DNA of 64,000 bases. Source: Dipteronia dyeriana. Its lineage: Eukaryota; Streptophyta; Magnoliopsida; Sapindales; Sapindaceae. Of the stretch, positions 23,298 through 32,500 are shown piece by piece (position 1 is the stretch's first letter; each line of letters starts with the position of its first letter). The stretch covers positions 6,768,001-6,832,000 of the forward strand of contig CM065296.1 of NCBI GenBank assembly GCA_032871835.1. The letters run 5' to 3'. Made by a program: the position numbers and the translations under genes. Under the pieces are notes generated by a model. It saw only the letters and a program-made list of their open reading frames with translations, ran no database searches and had not been told where the DNA came from.

Positions 23298-24375
23298 GCT
23301 ACGTATAGAGATGTACGTTTGGGGAATGGATATGGATATAGGTTCTCCCATCCCCATCCTCATCCCCATCCCCATCCCCATCCCCATCCCCACTTTCTAG
23401 ACCCTTTTTACATTCCCCCCATTTCTCTTTTTGGGAAAATTGAGGATGGGGATGTTTGGGGGGAGGTCCCCCCCATCCCTATCCTCAATTCTCCATTTTT
23501 CCAGTTTTTCCTATTTTATCGTATTCCCCGGTCCTCCATTTTCCCATTTCCCTATTTAACTAAAAATTATAAATTAAATTTAAAAAAAATAAACCTTTCA
23601 TTACAAATAAAAGATAACAATGCATTACAAATTCAACATAAAATGTTTCAAATAATTCAAGAGTGGTGCTATTGGCACACCCACTGCTGAACTATTAACA
23701 CCCCATTTTTAAAATTATTTAGTATTCATTTTTTTTTCTTTATCAAATTACTTAAATAGACGTACAATTTTTATTAAAAAGAATACTGTACAAAATAAAG
23801 CTAATAAAAACCCCACTTTCCTTATTTCAGAACCCTAATAACATATATTATTTCAAATCATTGAATGTTTACTACTTTTTTTTTTCAGATCTTAATCTCA
23901 TATTTTCCATGTTTAGTATCACTTTCCTTCTTTCAAAACCCTAATAACATAGATTATTTTAAATCATTAAATGTTTACTATTTTTGTTTTTTTTTTAGAT
24001 CTCAATCTCATATTTCTCATGTTTAGTATTTTTTTTTCATTTTATTGTTCCACATGTTTGTTTTGTTTTTCTTTTTAAATTTTAGATCCATGTTTGTTAT
24101 TTTTTTCTTTCGGTTTATTTTCTTTCAGACTTTTTATACATTCAATGATTTGTATCCACACCAAGAATCGTAACCAAGAAAACCTAATCTCTAACGAAAC
24201 GAAACCACATCGAAATCCTAATTCAATCTCTAAAAAAATCATGAAACGATCAATATCACACTCACAATCTACCACCAACAATTCAATCGATTAAAAAAAA
24301 TAAAATAAAATAAAATCCATCTAATTAGGATAGCTTTACCATGATATGGGATCAATGTACATCCCTAGCTACGTA
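23298..24375. mobile_element. non-autonomous hAT element with 8-bp target duplication
   Basis: Termini TAGAGATGTAC (23306) and the inverse of TAGGGATGTAC (ending 24367) are flanked by the perfect 8-bp repeat GCTACGTA (23298-23305 and 24368-24375). An 8-bp duplication with a TAGGG-type end is diagnostic of the hAT superfamily. The interior (1062 bp) has a CCCCAT microsatellite, a partly inverted GGGGATG block near 23450, and no transposase. The unoccupied form of the target is visible in a diverged repeat near 27521-27600. Confidence 0.88.
23347..23391 (+). repeat. (CCCCAT)n microsatellite inside the hAT element
   Basis: About seven CCCCAT or TCCCAT units in tandem. The open frame with repeated His-Pro here is a product of this repeat and not a gene. 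Confidence 0.85.
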
Positions 24376-24683
24376 ACATTACCTTAACGAGAATTATATA
24401 ACTTTTCACTACTGATTTTGATTTCATTCGATGACTCTATCATTGTCAACTTGTTTACGACACGACTTGACTCTTAAGGTCGTTTATAATTTACTGAGTT
24501 GACCCGTGACGTGGACTGAGTGTGCTGTATGCCTAATTTTGTTTTAATAAACCCAATAGCTTGCTGGGCCTGCAAAACTGAGCTTGGACCTCAACCATGA
24601 ATCAAAACTGGTTAAATTGTTCGGGTACAGGTTTAACCAAAAAAAAAAAAAACACACACATACACACATATATATATATATAT

Positions 24684-25880
24684 CGTACTGATAGACCTGT
24701 AAAATTTTACATGACCCATTAATACGACCCAAACTTATTTGAAAATAGCAGTTGGTGGGTCTAATTTATCGGATCGGGTTGTTAATAGATCAACCCATAA
24801 AAACTCGAAATATAATGGGTTGGTTTTGGGTTCATTATTAAAAAAACCATTAACTCGAGAACCTATTAATATAAAGGTTTTTTTAAATGTATTTATGAAA
24901 GTTATTACAAAAATGTTTGTATAGTCAAGTTATGGAATTTGTAAAATTAAATAATATATCTATAATTATGGTTAGAATATATTTTATTAATTAAAAACTT
25001 TTTGAAAGAATATATATTTTTTGAACGAGCAAAAAAAACCTTAAACTTTATCAATTTCTAAATTATAAACTCTAAAACTATAAATTAATTATACTACAAT
25101 ATTATAACCCTAACCTAAAACTCTCTTAAACTTTCTTGAAATCAGTCACCGTCAATTCAATCATAGTAAATTCAATTAGGTATGTTTTCTTTCTTGTATT
25201 TTGTATTTTTATGGTGCCATCATTTTTATCTAACGTAATTTCATGACTTCAAATTTATTTGACAATTGATATTTGATATTCTAAAATCAACTTGTTTCTT
25301 GACAAATTTTTCTAAAGGTATGTGGTATATATACATAAACTTTTTTGTTTTCTTACAAAATATTTTCTCATCAATACATTTTTTTTGTTATATAAACAAT
25401 ATATTATCCTAATTAATATGTAATTTTTTAATGTAAAATTAAATATTTATGCAGATTGAATACCGACTCTATTAGGTGCAAACATCTAACACAAGTAATT
25501 TAACATTTTAGGTTTAAATGAGAATTGAGATTCTCAGTCGCAACATATTGAATGAGAAAGATTAATGGAAGATTTCATTTTCAAGTTTTTTATGACTTAA
25601 AAAAGAAGAAGATGTGTTTTAAAAGATTGTTGGTGAACTTTGTATGAGTTTGATCATGCTTCAATACTATTTATTTTCGACCTTTTTAAAAAATCTCAAA
25701 TATAATATTTTACAACGGACCGGGTCAGGTCACCCATTAATTTAATAAATGGTTTCGAGTTGTATATTTCAACCCATTAAGCTAACGGGTCGTGTTCGGG
25801 TGGGACAATTTTAACACAACCCAAACACGAAACGAAACGAATTCGCAGTAACACAACCCATTGCCAGGTCTATGCACTGA
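24684..25880. mobile_element. second non-autonomous hAT element, 1181 bp
   Basis: The element at 24692-25872 starts TAGACCTGTAAA and ends with the inverse of TAGACCTGGCAA. Flanking octamers CGTACTGA (24684-24691) and TGCACTGA (25873-25880) agree at 6 of 8 positions. Subterminal blocks with AACCC and GGGTT (for example GGATCGGGTTG and GGGTCGTGTTCGGG) are typical of plant hAT non-autonomous families. No transposase. Confidence 0.75.
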
Positions 25881-25990
25881 TATAACTTCATCAGTGCATT
25901 AAATGTGGACTATTATATTTATGTATTTTGATTTAAAGTGTATGCACTTGTGTGATCAACATGCAACCCATTGATGTAAGGACTATATAT
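25881..25990 (+). repeat. single copy of a motif shared with the MITE at 26195-26565
   Basis: TGATATAACTTCATCAGTGC, then TGTGGACTATTATATTTATG, then AAAGTGTATGCACTTGT match, in order, the arms of the palindromic element downstream. This is probably one arm of a related element truncated by the hAT insertion to its left. Confidence 0.55.
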
Positions 25991-25996
25991 ATATAT

Positions 25997-26169
25997 GGCT
26001 GGTTCTAGTAAGGATGTCATGAAATTTTAAGTTATGTACGTTCAACCACAGCCATACATTCATATTGTGTGTATTTGTTAATGTGGGGCTGTGGGTCCAC
26101 TGTGAATGTGTGGTTGTGGTTGGACGTTCTGAAATTATAAAGTCAGGACCGTCATGATTAGAGAAGTAT
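25997..26169. mobile_element. short palindromic MITE in AT-rich target
   Basis: The left arm TGGTTCTAGTAAGGATGTCA, then CGTTCAACCACAGCCATACA, is repeated in inverse on the right (GTGTGGTTGTGGTTGGACGTTCT, then GGACCGTCATGATTAGAGAA). Almost the whole element is one stem. It is flanked by (TA)n, consistent with a TA target as in Stowaway/mariner elements, but the target duplication cannot be separated from the repeat. Confidence 0.6.
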
Positions 26170-26194
26170 TTATTTATAATATATATATATATAC

Positions 26195-26565
26195 AGAAAT
26201 TTTCAAGTCAGTACGCGCTGATATAAATTCGTCAGTGTGTTGTATGTGGACCATTAGATTTACATATTTCGACCTAAAGTTTATGCACTTGTCAAAGCTT
26301 CTCCATATGAAATAGTCCATATGCAAGTATGTAACACATTGATATAACTTATATCAATATGTACGGATGGAAAAACCACTATATATAATGGTTCTCCAAT
26401 AAGTGCGTACTAATATAAGTTATATTATTGCGTTGCATGTGGAACATTAATTATGAAGAAGTTTTGACAAGTGCATACACTTTGAGTCAAAGTATATAAA
26501 TATAATGGTCCATATCGAACGTACTGACGAATTTATATCAGTGGACGTTGACTTAAAAATTTATA
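26195..26565. mobile_element. palindromic MITE, about 370 bp
   Basis: Left arm: AAATTTTCAAGTCAGTACG, CTGATATAAATTCGTCAGT, GTGGACCATTAGATTTACAT, TATGCACTTGTCAAAGCTTC. The right arm (26430-26564) is the inverse of the same blocks with substitutions. It is flanked by (TA)n on both sides. No coding capacity. Confidence 0.65.
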
Positions 26566-27520
26566 TATATATATATATAATGAAATCCATTAACGGAAAT
26601 GAAAAATGCAAGAGGGACTCACAATCTCCCAACACATATTCTGAAACATAGAACCTCATCTTCATCAACTGAAGTCTAAACCGACACTAACCGACGTTAA
26701 CCGATATCACATAAAACCTCGAGCCACAGTATATATATATTTTTGCTTTTAAATTGTTTGTTAATGTTGGCTTAATTAAGTTAAAATTCTATTTTCGAAG
26801 ATCATATAATCATGCATTTACATATTTTTAAATGGCAGATGACAAATACACTTCAAAACTCACTAGCTAAGCTAATTCCATATTATGAGCTTCATTATTG
26901 TTTCTTTATAAAGTTATATGTGACTTAATGAGACTCGAAGGATGGAGAGAATCTACCATTATGCATGTCTTTCGTTGAGAATTAACATTGTTTGAGGTCA
27001 TTTTAAATCATATCTTGATATAAATCAATGCAAGTGCGACTTGTAAATATATATTGAAGAAATTTCTACCATTCATTACCATTTCATTGTTTTTCTTTAT
27101 TACTCCAGTAATTTCTTTTTATAATTATTTTGATTATGCACTCTCTGATTAAGAAAAATTATTAACAATCATACCCACCAGTTGTTAATTAAACTAGTTG
27201 AAAATTGAGGAAATGTAGACAAATTTGGACTCTCGATTGGTTATGATACATTCGAACTTTAGTATCCATTACTTATATTCTTTCTGATTTTAATTTAATG
27301 TCAAATTGACAAGTCAAATTAATTCTAGATAGATCTGACATTTTTTTTTCTCAAATTATTCCAAAAAGAACCGTATTTATAAGGAAATAACAAAAAAAGA
27401 AAACAAAAAAAACGTGACACTTTCAGTAATTACCTATCAGGTGCATCAAATTTATACCAATACAAATGTTTTTTTTTTTTATTATTATCTAAAATTCATA
27501 CCTAAATGATACGGTAAATA
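26566..27520. other. intergenic, no gene seen
   Basis: AT-rich with scattered stops in all frames. No clear repeat structure. Confidence 0.6.
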
Positions 27521-27600
27521 ATGTGTTGGTTGCAACTCACATGTATGCTACATTATTTGAGTATGATTTAATTTAGACTGAATTTTGAACTACATAACAT
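27521..27600. repeat. diverged copy of the hAT target region (empty site)
   Basis: AATGTGTTGGTTGCAACT, then GAATTTTGAACTACATAACAT, matches 23238-23305 joined directly to 24376-24384, without the hAT element and with a single octamer. The family of this repeat is not known to me. Confidence 0.65.
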
Positions 27601-27676
27601 TACACTTATTGATTATTAAATAATATAGAGTCATCTTATTTTGTACCTTACAATTTATCCAGGTCGGTAGTGATAT

Positions 27677-28050
27677 TGTTGTGTTCAATTTAGAAAAGAG
27701 AGAGAAGAATAAAAAGAATTGAGAGGTAGAGAGAAATATTGAGGAGCAGTAGAGAAGACAAAGAGGATAGTTTCTTTTGAGTATAATGTCTGATGAATTA
27801 TTAACTTAATTCAGGTCAATAAATAGACTATATATTACAACAGAATCATACACATCCTAATTGAAAAACAACATGTAGAAATTAAAGGAAAATGACACCA
27901 TATATATACGCCCATGATACACCCATGATTTAACGAAATTCTGGCAACCACTATAACAATCAAATAATAAACTAATCATAACAACTTATTGACTCCACTA
28001 ACATGAGAGTATCACATTTGCACTCATGCATGTATCCCATGAACATATCA
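27677..28050 (-). repeat. 3' LTR (minus orientation) of the gag-only element, 374 bp
   Basis: It runs from TGTTGTGTTC to GAACATATCA. It matches the split right LTR closely, with blocks such as GGATAGTTTCTTTTGAGTAT and AAATTAAAGGAAAAT. A TATA-like CTATTTATTGACC (minus strand) lies near 27821-27833. Confidence 0.85.
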
Positions 28051-28116
28051 TTCCATCCCCCTAAAATTATCCTTATCCGCAAGGATGAAGTTGAGTGTTT
28101 TTTGTCAACATGATGG

Positions 28117-29087
28117 TCATCCGGTGGAAGGTGAATGTCTTCCATCATGAATAATTGTGGTTTTTGACAGTGATGACCATGTAGAATTTTTCATCACAAT
28201 AGTAACAGAGTCCCTTCTCGCATCGTTCGTGGGCTTCTTGGTTTGTGATTCATCGGAACGAAACATGGCTGGGTTGACACGTTTTATTGCTTGGTGGTGG
28301 TCCGAGAATTCCAGGTGATGAATTCCTGGGTGTTGGGCTTGGTGTAATTGATGATGTATAGACCGAATGGTCGACCTTCCATTGGAGGGTGTTGCATCAA
28401 TCTCACAACTCCAATGGCATCTGACAAGGTTCACAGTTACTTCACTTTCACATTAAGGTGTATTTCATCCCGCAACCCGGTAATGAAACGCAAAACTAAA
28501 TAGCTTTATGGTAGGTCATCAATGCGTTGGGAGAGTCTCTCAAATTCGGTTTGATAGGTTTCGACAATGGTGACTTGCTTGAGTCGGGTAAGTGCCTCTG
28601 AAGGATCTTCGTAGTCGGTTGGCCCGAATCGATTGAGTATGGCCTTGGTGAACTCGGTCCAGGAAAATGGTCGTTGTGCCATCTATGCCATTGAAGGCCA
28701 ATCCCCTCCAAGTGAAAGAAAGCCAACTGGACATGTTGCTGCAGATTAACATCAAAGTACTGCTCGGACTTATATATCCATCCGAGAGGATAGTCACCAT
28801 TGAATTTTGGAAAGGGCAGTTTGAGCTGTGTGTGGTTTTGGTTTGCTGGCAATGAAGGTTGAGAAGAAATGGTTTCCATGGTTATGCAAATTTGTGATGT
28901 TTCAACTGATGTAAATGGATTGGTTTCAATGGTAGGCTGAGGTGAGGGGATGGTGGACTGATTTTGTAGCAACCGTAAAGCTTATAGTTTCGCGAGGATT
29001 TGGTCGAAACGTGATTCGTGGCTAGCAAGGATTTCATTGACTTCATTGCAGAATTTCGCATTCGACTTTCCATATATGTCCACGGAA
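28117..29087 (-). pseudogene. gag of the gag-only element (Retrotrans_gag type, defective)
   Basis: On the minus strand an N-terminal block (EVNEILASHESRFDQILAKL, broken by a stop) leads to LKLPFPKFNGDYPLGWIYKS, VQLAFFHLEGIGLQWHRW and a short LPISIL-like region. This is a classical plant gypsy gag: the P.FdG.dP.gWi, QV.LA..HleG.AlqW series. The frame shifts near 28600 and the C-terminal part is in pieces. Remnants of a KEKGLC..C..K.H..H.C knuckle and the following KLFMLED-like block are at about 28120-28230. No protease follows. Confidence 0.8.
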
Positions 29088-29088
29088 A

Positions 29089-29104
29089 ACCTGCTCTGAT
29101 GCCA
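29089..29104 (-). other. primer binding site of the gag-only element
   Basis: The minus strand reads TGGCATCAGAGCAGG, 3 bases inside the LTR end. It differs by one base from the common TGGTATCAGAGC complementary to plant initiator tRNA-Met. Confidence 0.8.
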
Positions 29105-29880
29105 AATTGTTGTGTTCAATTTAGAAAAGAGAGAAATGTTAGGTTTTAGTTTGTGTTGACATTAATTCCATATCAGAATGATGTTTACTTGTAATGATTT
29201 AGTTGTTTAGATTCATGATGATTCAAGCTTCAAAGAAGAATGAACAACAAGTCAAAGCAAGTTCAAAGTCTTCAAAGAGAAAGGATGCAATATGGTTCTA
29301 CAAAGGTATACTAAGATCTTATCTTTCTATTACAAGGCTTAGGCACACACACACAATTTATACATTTGTATCCCTGCATCGTTGTGCACCAATATAGGCA
29401 CACACATACAATTCATTCATATGTGTCTCTGCATCATTGTGCACCATGTATAACACATTCACACACTTAAAGATGAATGCTCATGCATTGGTATGGAAAT
29501 AACATGTTTTGGAAAATGCATGATTGGAGACTATCTCTATATAGTTTGCATTCTAGTGTGAATTGTGTTTGTATGTGTATATGTTTGTATAACATGGACA
29601 TTGAACTTGAATTTAGTCTTAAATCATTCTTGATTGAGTTTCGGTCATTTCGGTTACTTATACTATTGGTTTCAAGTTTTAAGTCAAAAAATACTACACT
29701 TTCAACTCATGTTGCATACATTATCTTCGTATTCGTATATCGAGTCGAATTTTTATTTTTTGTGTTGAGTATCTTATATGTCCATGTTCGTGAGAGAGTT
29801 ACAGTTGGTAATCCATAAACAGATTCAAATTTTGAGTTTGAAGGCCGGATAACGGTCGAAGAACGTGAGAGGAGTGCAAG

Positions 29881-29990
29881 GGAGTTGCACCTTGGCCAAA
29901 GGCCATCAAGAGGTGCATGCCCGAGATGGCGCATGGCCATCTCGGCTGCAACTCCTTGCTGCCCCGAGATGCCCACGTGCCATCTCGGGG
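29881..29990. repeat. GC-rich nested inverted repeats in copy 1
   Basis: Arms CCCGAGATGGCGCATGGCC (29920-29938) and the inverse CCCGAGATGGCACGTGGGC (29971-29989) match at 16 of 19 positions. A second pair, GGAGTTGCA (29881-29889) and TGCAACTCC (29947-29955), is perfect. Strikingly GC-rich against the AT-rich surroundings. Confidence 0.8.
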
Positions 29991-30953
29991 AAGCAATAAC
30001 AAAGGAGGGTAATTTGGTCTTTTTGCTTCATTCTTTCCCTCTCTTTTTTATTCCTCTTCCCTCTCACATTTCATTATAAGAAGAAATTTAAAACTTGAGT
30101 GCATAAATTTTCTCTCTATATTTTCTCACCTTCCAAACACCATAACTTCTTCATTTGGACTCCGATTTGAGTGATTCAAAGTTGAGAGTGTTTGTCTATT
30201 CATCCTCCATCTGTTCTCTGAAGGTTTGAGTGAGTTTTATAGCTTTTTTTTTTGGAGTCTAAACTCACAAAAACGGGACTGCACCAAAATCAACTAAGGT
30301 ATTGATTTTCTCTCAAAGTTTTCTTTTAAAACTTGGTCAATTGCCTTGGGTTTTCTTCTTCAACATATATATTTGTGTATTGTGAGTGTTTTGAATTGAG
30401 TTTTGAACTCTTTTAAAGCTAGGTTGAGTTTCAATTGAAATCTCACATTGTATTGTGCTAGCTTTGATTCTAGGACTATTTGATGATCTTTGATTGATTG
30501 ATTTTGTAAAAAATAGTTCCTCACATGTATTAGGCTCTCTTGGCCAATTTCTCACAATGATACATGTGCTTATGTTCTTTTGAGCTATTCATGTGTTTTG
30601 TTGAATCTATGAATAGGAATATGCTCTAGAACTTTAGCTTTAATCTAAATGACTTTGTCATATGATTTTAGCATATTTTTGGTTTATGAGATTTAAACTT
30701 GATTATGTGTTAATTGGACATATCGTGTGATTCAAGTTTTAGATCTATTCATGTATCTAGGTTGCAATTAATGTGGAACCTATCTTACATGATCTAGATG
30801 GATTAAACATGCATGATTGACTAGACTACATTTGTTTTGTGCATTCATGCTCATGTCTAGTATTTTCCATAGGATGTGTTGATCATAACATTCTATGTTG
30901 CATGCTTGTTTGCGTTTTGCATTCATGATCACCTAGATGTCTTGTGAGAAGGA

Positions 30954-31336
30954 AGTCTTGACAATAGATGAGAGACCTATGTTGTTGAGCAAGAAAGTCT
31001 TGGCAAGAGGTGTGAGACCTTGGATTGTCAAGCAAGGAAGTCTTGGCTAGAGTCGGGAGGACTGGGATAGTCGAGCAAGAAGTCTTACCTAGGGTTATAA
31101 GGATCCGGAAGGGTGAGCGAGAAAGTCTTGACTAGAGTCGGGAGGACTCGGATAGTTGTGCAAGAAGTCTTGCCTAGGGTCGTGAGGATCCGGAAGGGTG
31201 AGCGAGGAAGTCTTGACTAGAGTCGGGAGGACTCGGATAGTTGTGCAAGAAGTCTTGCCTAAGGTCGTGAGGATCCGGAAGGGTGAGCGAGGAAGTCTTG
31301 ACAAGAGGTGTGAGGCCTTGGATTGTTGAGCATGAG
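30954..31336. repeat. minisatellite of nine 42/43-bp monomers in copy 1
   Basis: The core AAGTCTT begins monomers at 30954, 30996, 31039, 31081, 31124, 31166, 31209, 31251 and 31294. The spacing alternates 42 and 43 bp, giving an 85-bp higher-order unit in the central part (31039, 31124, 31209, 31294). GGATCCGGAAGGGTGAGCGA recurs in alternate monomers. Confidence 0.9.
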
Positions 31337-31665
31337 GGCGACATCTTCATGAGTAGGATATGAGGCTAGTTTCTAGGTGAAGGGGTCACTTGAGAGATTG
31401 TACTTGTCTTATCTACTAGTGGATTTTGTTTGCCGGTGGTTGCTAACCCGTGGATGTTTCCTCTTCGGAGGTTTACCACGTTATATCTTGTGTCAACTTT
31501 TCTCTATTCTTACATCTCTTATATTTGTATTTGTTATTTGAATACTATGGATAGAATACTTTATGTAAGTTGACTTCCTTTCTATAATATAGATTGTGTA
31601 TGTGTTACAATTACTTGTTTGTATCACACTTGACTTATTTTACATATTGATTAATTATCTTTAAT

Positions 31666-31671
<6 letters not shown>

Positions 31672-31720
<49 letters not shown>
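31672..31720. repeat. (TA)n microsatellite in copy 1
   Basis: About 24 TA units near the 3' end of the element. Copy 2 has the same repeat at 57723-57765. Confidence 0.9.
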
Positions 31721-31724
<4 letters not shown>

Positions 31725-31839
31725 GATACAAGCAATATAGAGGGATAAACTTTTATTTGTTTCTAATCGAAAAAGGTGTCTAACATATTCACCCCCCCTC
31801 TAGGTTAGCCTTGAGCATTTAACTGTATTTGTATTTTCG

Positions 31840-32199
31840 AGAAAGAAGAATAAGAGAATTGAGAGGAAGAGAGAAATATTGAGAAGCAGTAGAGAAGATA
31901 AAGAGGATAGTTTCTTTTGAGTATAAAGTCTGATGATTTATTAACTTAATCCAGGTCTATAAATAGACCATCTATTACAATAGAATCATACATATCCTAA
32001 TTGAAAAAAAAAACGTGTAGAAATTAAAGGAAAATAGCACCAGATATATACGCCCATGAAACACCCATGATGCACACTATAACAAAATTATGGTAACCAC
32101 TACAACAATCGAATAATAAACTAATCATAACAACTTATTAACTCCACTAACATCAGAGTATCATGTTTGCACTCATTCATGTCTCCTGTGAACATATCA
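31840..32199 (-). repeat. right LTR of the gag-only element, main part
   Basis: It continues the LTR begun at 29108-29136 after the 2.7-kb insertion and ends GAACATATCA, like the left LTR. Confidence 0.85.
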
Positions 32200-32205
32200 T
32201 ATATA

Positions 32206-32500
32206 TATATATATATAAAATAAACAACTTCATTTATTGAAAAGCCAAAACGGTAAAGCCAACAATGCAAGCAGGACAACAAAACACACGGGGCTGGCCA
32301 AGAGCAGAGTAGCCTAGCAACATGCCAACAAGACCTAACAACAAGATCCAAAACAACAAAGGCAACAAAAAACAATCCAAAACAAAAACCGAGAAAAACC
32401 GTAGAGAGACTCTAGGAGAGCAGAGATCCGCAAATAGGGACCAACCCTTAACCAACGCCATCCCAAGAACAGAGAAGGCCGTGAAAAGCACATTAAAAGC
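32206..32500 (-). other. 3' untranslated region of the LINE
   Basis: It lies between the ORF2 stop (inverse at 32501-32503) and a (TA)n run. It has an AATAAA (inverse near 32234-32240) close to the end. Its own open frames have no motif. Confidence 0.6.

Larger units (their letters stand above)
29137..31839 (+). mobile_element. 2.7-kb solo-LTR-like element, copy 1
   Basis: It starts TGTTAGGTTTTAG and ends GTATTTTCG, flanked by AGAAA on both sides (29132-29136 and 31840-31844). It sits inside an LTR of the gag-only element. A second copy of the same sequence, with the same ends, is at 55241-57885. It has a TG start, a CA-like end (CG here) and a 5-bp duplication. A promoter-like middle lies near 30060, and ATTCACCCCCCCTCTAGG near the 3' end is a motif common at the end of plant LTRs. 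No coding frame is convincing. The best reading is a solo LTR of a large-LTR retrotransposon; a complete non-autonomous element is an alternative. Confidence 0.7.
27677..32199 (-). mobile_element. gag-only gypsy-type element (TR-GAG-like), one LTR split by an insertion
   Basis: LTRs run TGTTGTG to GAACATATCA on the plus strand: 27677-28050 at left, and 29108-29136 plus 31840-32199 at right. On the minus strand, a tRNA-iMet type primer site (inverse at 29089-29104) follows the right LTR, and a polypurine tract (inverse of TTCCATCCCCCTAAA, 28051-28065) precedes the left LTR. The interior of about 1.06 kb has gag and its zinc-knuckle region but no protease, reverse transcriptase or integrase. 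Flanks GATAT (27672-27676) and TATAT (32200-32204) differ at one base. Confidence 0.85.

Noticed and set aside
23319..23690. Open frame with repeated His-Pro near its start
   Set aside because: It is generated by the CCCCAT microsatellite of a hAT element; no domain.
29203..29397. 64-codon frame conserved in both 2.7-kb copies (also 55306-55500)
   Set aside because: Conservation follows from the shared LTR sequence; no domain and no start context, so not called a gene.
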